From Deltaproteobacteria bacterium (lineage in GTDB: Bacteria; Myxococcota_A; UBA9042; PHBI01), in the NCBI GenBank assembly GCA_011526585.1, contig WYBB01000100.1, positions 1 to 49,559 of the forward strand: a stretch of DNA of 49,559 nucleotides, in the 5' to 3' direction. Every line of letters starts with the position of its first letter. Position 1 is the first letter of the stretch. The notes beneath the pieces are model-generated. The model did no database searches, was not told the origin of the DNA, and saw nothing but the letters and a program-made list of their open reading frames with translations. A program made the translations under genes and the position numbers. Below, piece by piece: positions 42,801-49,559 of this stretch.

Positions 42801-45800
42801 AGGCGAACAACGTGTGTGTGCCGTGCGTCGATTCGGCCGGCGGCGCCTCCATCGATGACGGCTGCGTGCCGGCCGATCCGATCTGCGACGAGCGCGGCGG
42901 CGCCGGCACCGAGACCTGCGAGGAGTGCATCGATACGGTCGTGACGGGGCGTGACCTCGGCTGCACGCCGACCCAGCCGGTCTGCGACGAGGCGGCCGTC
43001 GGCGGGCACGACTGCGTGGAGTGCACCAAGAGCTCGGACTGCGCCACGGGCGAGGCCTGCGATCTCTCGACGAATACCTGCGTGGAGTGCCTGGACGACG
43101 CCGACTATCCGGCCATCGACAGCGGCTGCATCCCGGTCGAGCCGGTCTGCGTCGAGCAGGGCTCGATCTCCGGCGGCGGCGGCGCGACGATCCACACCTG
43201 CGTCGTCTGCGAGGACGACCAGGCGAACGACCGCGTGCCGGACGAGGGGTGCACGAACCTCACCCCGATCTGCAACGAGGACATCCCGAAGGGCCGCTGC
43301 GACGAGTGCAACGACAAGGCGGACTGCGGCCCGGGCGAGACCTGCGACGTCGAGAACGGGATCTGCGTCGTCTGCCTCGACGATCGCCTGGCGGGCACCA
43401 TCGACACCGGCTGCACGACCGACCTGCCGGTCTGCGAGCTCGGCAACCCGGGGCTGGCCGACGACCGCTGCGTCGAGTGCGAGGACGACAAGGGGCCGGG
43501 GCTCCAGGACTGGGGATGCGAGCCCGAGCTGCGCTTCTGCGACGAGCTCGCGGTCGACGGCCCGACGTGTCACGAGTGCGAGACCGACGAGGATTGCACG
43601 GGCGAGCTGGTCTGCCGCCAGGGCACCTGCGTCGACCCGGGCACGACCGACGCCGTCGACGACACCTACGCGGCGAGCGAGAACACGACGCTGACGGTCA
43701 GCAACGCCGCGCTCGGCCTGGCCGGCAACGACGTGGTGCCGCCCGGGTCGGACTACACGATCACGCTCGTCGCCGGCACCGGGCCCACCGCCCAGCAGGG
43801 CGCGCTGACGCTCGACGACGATGGCACCTTCACGTTCGTGCCCGCTCAGGGCTACGCCGGCACGGTGACCTTCAGCTACCGCCTGACGGCGGCGATCAAC
43901 GACGCCACCGACACCGCGGTCGTGACGATCGTCGTCAATGGACCGCCGCGCCCGAGCGACGACGTCGTCGTCACCGACGAGGACGTGCCGGTGAGCTTCG
44001 ATCCGCGCGCCAACGACTCCGACCCGAATGGCGGGCCGCTCACGATCACGCGCATCGTGTCGGGGCCGACGCACGGCGTCGTGACGGTCGGTGCGACGCT
44101 GACCTACACCCCCAACCCGGACTACAGCGGTCCGGACAGCCTGGTCTACGAGGTCTGCGACTCGACGAACCTGTGCGCGACGGCGACGGTCGGGATCACC
44201 GTGAACCCGATCAACGATCCGCCGGTGGCCGGCGACGATCTCGTCGACACCCCCGAGGACACCGGCGTGCTCGTGGTCGTCCTGGCCAACGACGTCGACG
44301 TCGACAGCGGCGTGCTCGAGGTGCGGGGCATCGTGAGCGGCCCGAGCCACGGCACGGCGGTGATCCAGCCGGATGACAGCGTGCTTTACGAGCCGGCGCC
44401 GAACTTCCACGGCGACGACGCCTTCACCTACGAGGTGTGCGACGCGCTCGGCGCCTGTGACACCGCGGTCGTGCTGGTGACGGTGACGCCGGTCAACGAC
44501 GCGCCGGTGGCTGGCGACGACGCGACCACCACGCCGGCCTCGACGCCGGTGAGCGTGCCGGTCCTGGCCAACGACAGCGACGTCGACGGTGACGAGCTGA
44601 CGATCGCGCGCGTGATCTTCCCGCCGGGGTCTGGCACGGCGCGGGTCGAGAGCGACGGTACCATCACCTACACGCCGGCGGCGGCGACGACGGGCAGCGT
44701 CACCTTCACCTACGAGGTGTGCGACACGGCGATGGCCTGCGACACTGCGGTCGTGACGGTGAACGTCGGCGTGGTCAACGGTCCGCCCGAGCTGAGCGAC
44801 GATCGCGTGAGCACGCAGTTCGAGACCGCGGTGACGATCCCGGTCCTCGCCAACGACAGCGATCCGGACGGCGATCCGCTGACGCTGCGAGGCGTCGGGC
44901 AGCCGACCTCCGGCACGGTCACGCAGAACGCGGATGGCACCGTCACGTACACGCCTGGCGCCGGGTTCGTCGGCGACAGCACCTTCAGCTACACCGCCTG
45001 TGACGATGCCGGCGCGTGCGAGACTGCGCGGGTCACGGTCACGGTCCTGCCTCCCGAGAACCGCCCCCCGATCGCCACCGATGACGTGGTGAGCACGCGC
45101 ACCAACACCGCGGTCAACCTCGATCCGACCGACAACGACGTCGATCCCGACGGCGATCCGCTCGCGGTCGAGGCGATCGTGACGCCGCCGCGCCACGGCA
45201 CGGCGGTCCTCGAGAGCAACGGCACCATCACCTACACGCCGGCCGAGGGCTTCGTCGGGACAGACAGCTTCGTGGTCTCGGTCACCGATGGTCAGGGCGG
45301 CTTCGATCAGTCGACGGTCACGGTTGTCGTCGCGCCGGACGCCAACCTGCCGCCGGTCGCGGTCGACGACGCCTACGACGTGCCGGCCGACCAGCCGAGC
45401 GAGCTCGACGTGCTCACCAACGACAGCGACCCCAACGGCGACCCGATCGTCATCGTCGACGTCGTGCAGCCGCAGCACGGCACGGTCTCGATCATCGTCG
45501 AGAACGGGCAGACCAGGCTCGTCTTCACGCCCGACCCGGGCGCCACCGGGAGCGACAGCTTCACCTATACGATCAGCGACGGACGCGGTGGCGAGGACCA
45601 CGCGACGGTGACGCTGACCTTCCCGACCGACAACACCCCGCCGGTCGGCATCGGCGAGTCGGTCGTCACGCCCGAGGACACCGGGGTCTTGATCATCGTG
45701 CTCGAAAACGACACGGATCCCGATGGCGATCCGCTGACGGTCACCGAGTTCCCCGGCGAGCCGCGCCACGGCACGGTGACGATCGATCAGGGCGGCGGCG

Positions 45801-47923
45801 TGCTCTATGTGCCCGACCCCGACTACAACGGGCCAGATGTCTTCACCTATCAGGTGTGCGACGACAAGGGCGCCTGCGATACTGCGGTCGTGGCGCTGAC
45901 GGTGACCCCGGTCAACGACGCGCCGCGCGCCAACGACGACTACTACGCCGTGCCCGCGGGCGAGACGACCGGTCTGCCGGTGACGCTCAACGACAGCGAT
46001 CCGGAGCTCGACCCGCTCACGGTGACGCGCATCGTGACGCAGCCTATGACGGGCCTGGCGCTCGCCAACCCGGACGGCACCGTCACCTTCGAGCCGGGCA
46101 CGAGCACGGGCACCGCCACCTTCGTCTACGAGGTCTGTGACGATGGCGGGCTGTGCGACACCGCGCTGGTGACCGTCGTCATCGGCGGCAACAACCAGAG
46201 CCCGATCGCCGAGGACGACGAGGCGGAGACCTTCGCCGACGAGGCGGTGACGATCGACGTGCTCGCCAACGACAGCGATCCCGATCCGGGCGACACCCTG
46301 ACGCTGCGCCAGGTCGAGGATCCGGCCCACGGCACGGCCACGATCGAGGACGGCGAGGTCGTCTACGTGCCCGACGAGGACTTCGTCGGCACCGAGATCT
46401 TCTTCTACACGGTGTGCGACTCGCGCAACGCCTGCGCGACGGCGTTCGTCATCGTCGAGGTGCTGCCCGGCGCGAACACGCCGCCGACGGCGGTCGACGA
46501 CACGATCCAGACGCCCGAGGACACGCCGGTCACCTTCGACTCGACCGCCAATGACATCGACTTCGACGGGGATACACTGACGGTGATCGCGGTGGGCGAT
46601 CCGGCGCATGGCAGCGCGATGGTGAACGCCGATGGCACCATCACCTACACGCCGGACGCGGGCTACGTCGGCGAGGACACCTTCACCGTGACGATCAGCG
46701 ACGGCCAAGGTGGCACCTCGACGCAGAGGGTCCTGGTCGTGGTGACGCCCGCCGACAACCGCCCGCCGGACGCGCTCGACGACAGCTACGACGTGCCCGG
46801 TGACGCGCCGTCGGCCCTGGCGGTCCTCATCAATGACGTCGATCCGGACGGCGACCCGATGACGATCGTCGATGTGGTGCAGCCGCAGCACGGCAGCGTC
46901 GCGATCAACCCCGACGGCACGCTGCAGTTTACGCCGGACCCCGGCTACTGGGGACCGGACCAGTTCAGCTACACCATCACCGACGGGCGCGGCGGCTACG
47001 ACACGGCCTACGTGGAGATCGTCGTCGGCGACCGCGATCGCGATGGCCTGGGCGACGGTTGGGAGGTGACCGTGACCGGCACCGATCCCGATGACTTCGA
47101 CAGCGACGACGATGGGATCGGCGACGGTGCCGAGGTCGGCGGGGGCGATGACCCGCTGCGCTATGATCCGGGTGTCGACACCGATCCGCTCGACGCCGAC
47201 ACCGACGACGATGGCCTCTCCGACGGGACCGAGCTGCGCGGCGACGGACCGCTCGCCGAGGTCGGCGCGACCGACCCCTTGAACCCTGACACCGATGGCG
47301 ACGGCGTCGGCGACGGCGTCGAGGTGAGCGTGACCGAGCCGGTACCGAGCGGCGAGACCGACGGCAGCGGCCGCCCGTACGAGGGCACCGACACCACGGT
47401 GTGGATCCCCGACGCCGATCCGACGACCTCGACCGATCCGCTCGACGACGACTCGGACGACGACGGGCTCACCGACGGCAACGAGGACCTCAACGGCAAC
47501 GGCATGAAGGACGGCGAGATCGGCGTGACCGGCACCCCGGGCACGGGCGAGACCGACGCGGCCAACCCCGACACCGATGGCGACGGGATCCAGGACGGCA
47601 CCGAGCTCGGGCTGACTGAGCCGCAGGGCACCGGCACGGACCTGTCGAAGTTCCAGCCGGACCTCGATCCGACCACGACGACCGACCCGCGCGACACCGA
47701 CACCGACGACGGCGGTGTGCGCGACGGCGACGAGGACATCAACTTCAACGGCTACCAGGACCCGACGGAGATCGATCCCAACTACGGGGTCGACGACAGC
47801 GCCGAGGCGATCGCCTTCATCGCCGAGGGCGGCGGTTGCGCGAGCGGCGCGGCCGGGTTGTTGCTCGGGTTCCTCGGGTTGGGAGTGGTCGTCGTGATGA
47901 GGCGGCGGCGCGGTCGGGCCTGA
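36884..47923 (+). CDS. Giant surface protein 2 (vWA, expanded Cys-rich repeats, cadherin-like repeats)
   Basis: A 3679-residue paralog of giant protein 1 with the same domain order. The signal peptide MSKRSLLLALILIPGPAFA fixes the ATG at 36884, with GGGGAA upstream. Propeller-like region about 20-335; vWA about 391-615 (LLDVSGS); Ig-like domains to about 837; Cys-rich region about 837-2253; 12 cadherin/VCBS-like repeats about 2253-3379; D.DGDG repeats to about 3632; C-terminal GGGC, hydrophobic helix and RRRRGRA. The extra 516 residues relative to protein 1 lie in the Cys-rich region, mostly six 114-residue tandem units. Likely a calcium-dependent surface adhesin or filament; function is inferred from domains only. 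Confidence 0.9.
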   Translation: MSKRSLLLALILIPGPAFAQTVTGFETLFSQSTDMQPASGGTWSGNTSAVTVTDDGTVYWGPVDGTLEGSTSTVTRRPIRSRNAHGRVKTLHFTGEVRGLLVRDGYLYFASTLAFEAYQGTDAADHISRLIPGQDASFFVNDFVGGGSDDLGGMAVVPANWSGPSGFNLSAGQIVVSERDSNQRLYRVPTAGGSSVFLGNDAGSSSVFVAVAVSPTRVIAADTGNDRLALLNANGTWSTISLSTNLGSDPRGITWDSGSGTATESFIVALANGQLRRVTAPAGSGSWSNTQIASGFSFNSAATQAVAVSPDGRLLAVAETNEVHVYARCALTTGTNCSGQGDRSDLCRVVKDGEDDCNENLLPDTCDLASGVLHDFEDPPGPDECACGVPVEMVFLLDVSGSMDDEASVICERLSNLEGELATEGIDVNTIAYRLYQGGLGGADCSASELPSDQTVEDTFGRPLDPQFGLTGDQATFRSGCSASINSAGEDWGRGISVVAARTNAGAPAWPDGAIRLIVPVSDEGPFCGSEVTAADDTSIENAIAIASAYDVIVSPILASGYHRDQDNVYGRNYRVEELAVDVALGTNGTVSRELSGPDMVDAIKDIVLDACRVSNTPPSMPSATRITAVGQDPYDFDLLLNGYSDAQAHSIGAVTDISVSGPAAATASLVNGSVVRLDPMQPDIPTPSDDPYVVTYTVCDDGAPSMCAPPTTLTVYYNDPPDAAAQGITLVRNGSEAVTHSVLFPDTGVFHGAATSGDADAFTATGVSSSASGAFGNSSGILADAGGTCTVTGSDTSNVTFTAGPGVGTSICYVRTCEEVPPGDDRVCRTTTITATILECLTDEHCPGEACDTSTNTCVPCRDTAGPGGDDEGCEDSTPDNTCKVDGSNANDNTCVDCLVTADCEADPGDVCNTANNTCVPCNDSGDGAQDEGCESAILNACINGGTEQGTCVDCTVDADCQNNEACTNNVCVPCLDTAGPGGDDNGCELSTPDNTCKVDGSNPDNNTCVDCLVTADCEAVPGDVCNTASNECVPCNDSGDGAQDEGCESTTLNACLNGGTEQGTCVDCTVDADCQNNEACTNNTCVPCLDTAGPGGDDNGCELSTPDNTCKVDGSNPDNNTCVDCLVTADCEAVPGDVCNTANNTCVPCNDSGDGAQDDGCEDTTLNACLNGGTEQGTCVDCTVDADCGNNEACTNNTCVPCLDTAGPGGDDNGCELSTPDNTCKVDGSNPDNNTCVDCLVTADCEAVPGDVCNTGNNTCVPCNDSGDGAQDEGCESTTLNACLNGGTEQGTCVDCTVDADCGGNEACTNNTCVPCLDTAGPGGDDNGCELLVDDNTCKVDGSNPDNNTCVDCLVTADCEAVPGDVCNTGNNTCVPCNDSGDGVQDEGCEDQTDNACLNGGTEQGTCVDCTVDADCGGNEACTNNTCVPCLDTAGPGGDDNGCELLEDDNTCKVDGSNPDNNTCVDCLVTADCEAVAGDVCNTANNTCVPCNDSGDGAQDDGCDDQVINACDNGGTEEATCVDCLVTADCSTAGDVCDVPNRECVPCLDDRSDGGLDTGCAGAQEATLNACLTTGQPDDDGATCVDCTLDNDCAAGDVCLGDGNVCVPCIDDQPGGARDHGCDAPNDPPLCNDEGQTPVCVACEDSNLQATPTPDDGCSAVVPACDLAAAGGPTCVECLEDGHCGSGEVCDTLQQVCVPCLDTAAGAAQDNGCVSQEPICNEALEPNECVSCVDDSDPSGPVPDTGCSSDLPACDDSAVTTTECVECLQDADCIAGEVCDEPNRVCVPCVDNLPVTALPTPDDGCTGNEPLCELSSGPSDPTECVVCQQTPPTDDIDPGCASGAPDCEINPSTGVRRCVGCLTDADCPAEQVCHESECVPCVDTARYPTTDRGCGGAELICLLPPGATGTEPTGLVGEECVACRDDAGPGQQDTGCTTTTPVCDATRQTGEVCVECIQDADCAAQGEVCDEANNVCVPCVDSAGGASIDDGCVPADPICDERGGAGTETCEECIDTVVTGRDLGCTPTQPVCDEAAVGGHDCVECTKSSDCATGEACDLSTNTCVECLDDADYPAIDSGCIPVEPVCVEQGSISGGGGATIHTCVVCEDDQANDRVPDEGCTNLTPICNEDIPKGRCDECNDKADCGPGETCDVENGICVVCLDDRLAGTIDTGCTTDLPVCELGNPGLADDRCVECEDDKGPGLQDWGCEPELRFCDELAVDGPTCHECETDEDCTGELVCRQGTCVDPGTTDAVDDTYAASENTTLTVSNAALGLAGNDVVPPGSDYTITLVAGTGPTAQQGALTLDDDGTFTFVPAQGYAGTVTFSYRLTAAINDATDTAVVTIVVNGPPRPSDDVVVTDEDVPVSFDPRANDSDPNGGPLTITRIVSGPTHGVVTVGATLTYTPNPDYSGPDSLVYEVCDSTNLCATATVGITVNPINDPPVAGDDLVDTPEDTGVLVVVLANDVDVDSGVLEVRGIVSGPSHGTAVIQPDDSVLYEPAPNFHGDDAFTYEVCDALGACDTAVVLVTVTPVNDAPVAGDDATTTPASTPVSVPVLANDSDVDGDELTIARVIFPPGSGTARVESDGTITYTPAAATTGSVTFTYEVCDTAMACDTAVVTVNVGVVNGPPELSDDRVSTQFETAVTIPVLANDSDPDGDPLTLRGVGQPTSGTVTQNADGTVTYTPGAGFVGDSTFSYTACDDAGACETARVTVTVLPPENRPPIATDDVVSTRTNTAVNLDPTDNDVDPDGDPLAVEAIVTPPRHGTAVLESNGTITYTPAEGFVGTDSFVVSVTDGQGGFDQSTVTVVVAPDANLPPVAVDDAYDVPADQPSELDVLTNDSDPNGDPIVIVDVVQPQHGTVSIIVENGQTRLVFTPDPGATGSDSFTYTISDGRGGEDHATVTLTFPTDNTPPVGIGESVVTPEDTGVLIIVLENDTDPDGDPLTVTEFPGEPRHGTVTIDQGGGVLYVPDPDYNGPDVFTYQVCDDKGACDTAVVALTVTPVNDAPRANDDYYAVPAGETTGLPVTLNDSDPELDPLTVTRIVTQPMTGLALANPDGTVTFEPGTSTGTATFVYEVCDDGGLCDTALVTVVIGGNNQSPIAEDDEAETFADEAVTIDVLANDSDPDPGDTLTLRQVEDPAHGTATIEDGEVVYVPDEDFVGTEIFFYTVCDSRNACATAFVIVEVLPGANTPPTAVDDTIQTPEDTPVTFDSTANDIDFDGDTLTVIAVGDPAHGSAMVNADGTITYTPDAGYVGEDTFTVTISDGQGGTSTQRVLVVVTPADNRPPDALDDSYDVPGDAPSALAVLINDVDPDGDPMTIVDVVQPQHGSVAINPDGTLQFTPDPGYWGPDQFSYTITDGRGGYDTAYVEIVVGDRDRDGLGDGWEVTVTGTDPDDFDSDDDGIGDGAEVGGGDDPLRYDPGVDTDPLDADTDDDGLSDGTELRGDGPLAEVGATDPLNPDTDGDGVGDGVEVSVTEPVPSGETDGSGRPYEGTDTTVWIPDADPTTSTDPLDDDSDDDGLTDGNEDLNGNGMKDGEIGVTGTPGTGETDAANPDTDGDGIQDGTELGLTEPQGTGTDLSKFQPDLDPTTTTDPRDTDTDDGGVRDGDEDINFNGYQDPTEIDPNYGVDDSAEAIAFIAEGGGCASGAAGLLLGFLGLGVVVVMRRRRGRA
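39470..41531 (+). repeat. Six 342-bp tandem repeats in giant gene 2
   Basis: Units begin at 39470, 39812, 40154, 40496, 40838 and 41180, exactly 342 bp apart, each coding 114 residues with two Cys modules (...NTCVPCNDSGDG... and ...EACTNNTCVPCLDTAG). The middle units are almost identical in DNA. The first and last are more diverged, and the last is 351 bp. Exact period and high identity indicate recent amplification by unequal recombination. The array is absent from giant gene 1. Confidence 0.92.
43649..47030 (+). repeat. Twelve cadherin/VCBS-like repeats in giant protein 2
   Basis: Twelve units of about 280 bp in the same order as in giant gene 1. Unit 8 (ESVVTPEDTGVLIIVLEND) and unit 11 (DFDGDTLTV) are recognisably the same in both proteins, showing that the array existed before the genes duplicated. 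Confidence 0.8.
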
Positions 47924-47936
47924 TCACGTCGATCAG
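47920..47936. terminator. Hairpin containing both convergent stop codons
   Basis: CTGATC (47920-47925), a 5-nt loop and GATCAG (47931-47936). The stem includes the TGA of giant gene 2 and the TGA of the minus-strand gene, which stop only 9 bp apart. A bidirectional terminator is possible, but the stem is short. Confidence 0.3.
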
Positions 47937-49222
47937 AAACGACCGGTGACCGAGAGCTCGATCCCGAGCACGCTCACGTCGGACGCGCGGAAACGCGCGC
48001 CCGGCGCGTCGATGTGCGGGTTGTAGTCGGGGTCGTGCTCGTTGGCGCCGAAGCTGTTGACCGCCTGCACGCCGCCGCCGTCGAAGTCGAGGCCGAGGTT
48101 CGAGGCGGTGAGGAAGCGCGGCGACTCCCAGCCGAAGCGCGCGCGGGCGCTCACGCGGAAGGTCTGGTGGAGGTCGTAGTGCGCGCCGAGCCAGAGGCCG
48201 CCGGCGAGGTACTCCTCGGCGATGGTCATGCCGGTGGCGGTGGTGCCGCCGGCGTGGGTCGTGAGCGGGCAGGGCGGGTCATCGGCGAGCGAGCACTCGC
48301 TCTCGCCGAGGGCGTCGAAGAGCTCGGTCGCGGACTTGCCGGCGGTGACGAAGCGCAGCTCGCCGCCGAGCTCGAGGCGCACGGCGTGGCCGCGGGCGGG
48401 ACGCTCGAAGGGGATGAGCTCGACGCCGAAGCGCGCGGCGACCTGATCGGGCGGTCCGCGGGTGGTCTGCATGCCGCCGAGATCGGGATAGAGCGCGTCG
48501 GAGGCCGGCACGGTGAAGGTGGCGTCGAGGCGGAAGAAGGGCTCGAGCCAGGGCAGGGTGCGGTCGGAGCCGGCGACCGCGAGGGTGACCGCCCAGGCGC
48601 CGCCGCCGACGGTCGCCCCGCCCGGTGTGCGCGGAGCGGCGAGCGGGATCGTGAGCTCGACGCCGACGGTGAGGTTCGGGTCGGCCGGGTCGCGGGCGCT
48701 GGACAGCAGCGCGGCCCAGATCCCGATCACCGGATCGGCGAGCCCGCCGCGCGTGGTGCGGTAGGGCACGTCGAAGAGCGCCGGGGCGTTGTAGGGGGAG
48801 GTCTGCGAGTTGCGGCCGTCGACGCCCGCGTCGAAGTCGAGGGTCGCCGCGTCGGAGACGACGAAGGGCAGGCGCAGGCGGACATCGATCGCCGCGATGA
48901 AGGTGGCGCGCAGGTCGAGGTCGAGCGTCGAGGTGAAGAACTCGGCGCGCAGATCCCGAGCGAGGCCGATGCGGCTCGCATCGGGGCAGAGCTCGGCGCC
49001 GTCGATGCGCTCGTGGGCGACGCAGTCGAGCTCGCGCAGGAGATCGAGCGCGCGGCGCTGCCAGCGATAGTCGAGGCCTGCGCGAAAGGCGACCGGCGCG
49101 GCCGGGTCGAGCCAGGGGCCGTGCAGCGTGACGAGGTCGGAGGCGACGGCCGCCGACGCGCCGAGTGCGGAGGTGATCGCGAGCGCGATCGGGAGGGCTC
49201 CGACGCGCCGCGCGCCGCTCAC
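47933..49222 (-). CDS. Outer-membrane beta-barrel protein, unknown function
   Basis: A 429-residue protein with a Sec signal peptide (ALPIALAITSALGASAAVA) and alternating amphipathic strands throughout, ending in the aromatic SVTGRF that is typical of BAM substrates. No family is recognised. The GTG start overlaps the stop of the sigma-54 activator gene (GTGA), so the two are probably one transcription unit. Two Cys pairs occur in loop-like regions (ELDCVAHE...ELCPD; ESECSLADDPPCP). It converges on giant gene 2. It may be a transporter or an assembly platform, but no substrate can be suggested from sequence. Confidence 0.75.
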   Translation of the reverse strand: MSGARRVGALPIALAITSALGASAAVASDLVTLHGPWLDPAAPVAFRAGLDYRWQRRALDLLRELDCVAHERIDGAELCPDASRIGLARDLRAEFFTSTLDLDLRATFIAAIDVRLRLPFVVSDAATLDFDAGVDGRNSQTSPYNAPALFDVPYRTTRGGLADPVIGIWAALLSSARDPADPNLTVGVELTIPLAAPRTPGGATVGGGAWAVTLAVAGSDRTLPWLEPFFRLDATFTVPASDALYPDLGGMQTTRGPPDQVAARFGVELIPFERPARGHAVRLELGGELRFVTAGKSATELFDALGESECSLADDPPCPLTTHAGGTTATGMTIAEEYLAGGLWLGAHYDLHQTFRVSARARFGWESPRFLTASNLGLDFDGGGVQAVNSFGANEHDPDYNPHIDAPGARFRASDVSVLGIELSVTGRF

Positions 49223-49559
49223 CCTTCCTCGCGCAGGTTGAACTCCTTCATCTTGTTCTGGAGCGATTTCCTCGAAATCATGAGGAGTTGCGCGGCGCGG
49301 GTGACGTTGCCGCCGGTCTGGTCGAGCGCCTGGATGATCAGCTCCTTCTCGAGCTGCGCGGTGGTCTCGCGCACGAGCTCCTTCATCGAGACGCGCCCGG
49401 TGAGGTCGCGGTCGAGGCGCGGCGCGGAGGCGACGCCGGGCGGCAATGAGCCACCGGACTTGAGCTCCTCGGGGAGCAGATCGATCCCGATCTCCTCGCC
49501 CTCGCAGAAGAGGACCAGGCGCTCGAGGACGTTCTCCATCTCGCGCACGTTGCCCGGCC
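49219..49559 (-). CDS. Sigma-54-dependent transcriptional activator (NtrC family), C-terminal fragment
   Basis: Open to the right window edge. The visible part starts with the end of the AAA+ domain (PGNVREMENVLERLVLF, preceded by a partial Trp-like codon) and a linker, and ends with a Fis-type helix-turn-helix (LIIQALDQTGGNVTRAAQLLMISRKSLQNKMKEF). Such proteins bind enhancer sites and activate RpoN promoters; the receiver or sensor domain would lie outside the window. It could in principle act on the sigma-54 promoter at 4036, but it is 45 kb away and nothing in the sequence links them. Confidence 0.92.
   Translation of the reverse strand, partial: PGNVREMENVLERLVLFCEGEEIGIDLLPEELKSGGSLPPGVASAPRLDRDLTGRVSMKELVRETTAQLEKELIIQALDQTGGNVTRAAQLLMISRKSLQNKMKEFNLREEG

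Noticed and set aside
38816..46891. A 2691-residue open frame antisense to giant gene 2 (and similar long antisense frames at 31548-36665 and 28020-30662)
   Set aside because: High GC and Asp/Val/Thr/Pro-rich repeats in the sense frame make antisense stops rare. The translation is Arg/Val/His-rich low-complexity sequence with no domain.

Overview
This looks like chromosomal DNA of a high-GC Myxococcota (deltaproteobacterial-type) bacterium. Support comes from the extreme GC content, many lipoprotein and outer-membrane genes, two giant secreted proteins ending in a Cys/TM/Arg tail like MYXO-CTERM signals, multihaem cytochromes, and a sigma-54 activator. Housekeeping genes (lon fragment, eno, cysS, yggX, tRNA-Leu) show it is a chromosome. 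No integrase, transposase, phage or CRISPR locus was seen.

Layout. 1-3.9 kb: end of lon, convergent eno, a nitrilase-superfamily amidase, a lipoprotein and a small membrane protein. 4.0-10.4 kb: seven closely spaced genes behind a good sigma-54 promoter match. They encode a trihaem cytochrome, an outer-membrane barrel, a CX4CH haem lipoprotein, a monohaem cytochrome, a NapC/NirT-type tetrahaem quinol dehydrogenase, a small membrane protein and a decahaem Ig-domain lipoprotein. About 19 haem sites, placed from inner membrane to cell surface, suggest an extracellular electron-transfer conduit. 10.4-16.5 kb: an S9 peptidase lipoprotein, tRNA-Leu(UAA), a Cys-rich miniprotein, and a translationally coupled trio of MepA-HEAT endopeptidase, pyroglutamyl-peptidase-like protein and an unknown.

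16.5-26.8 kb: an OmpA-family protein with thrombospondin-3 repeats; a pair of overlapping genes that look like the two halves of RdgC; yggX; a TonB-dependent receptor coupled to a propeller-like lipoprotein (BtuB/BtuG-like arrangement); an ABC1/UbiB kinase; cysS; a small lipoprotein. Two copies of a 122-bp imperfect palindrome sit between convergent gene pairs, with a compensatory base change between copies.

26.9-47.9 kb: two tandem paralogous giant genes (3163 and 3679 residues). Each has a signal peptide, a propeller-like N-terminus, a von Willebrand A domain, Cys-rich modules, 12 cadherin/VCBS-like repeats, calcium-binding Asp repeats and a C-terminal anchor. The second carries six near-identical 342-bp tandem repeats missing from the first. 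The window ends with an outer-membrane protein gene downstream of the C-terminus of a sigma-54 activator, both on the minus strand.

All calls come from reading the sequence. No database or structure search was run, so family names rest on visible motifs, and promoters and hairpins are eye-level matches.
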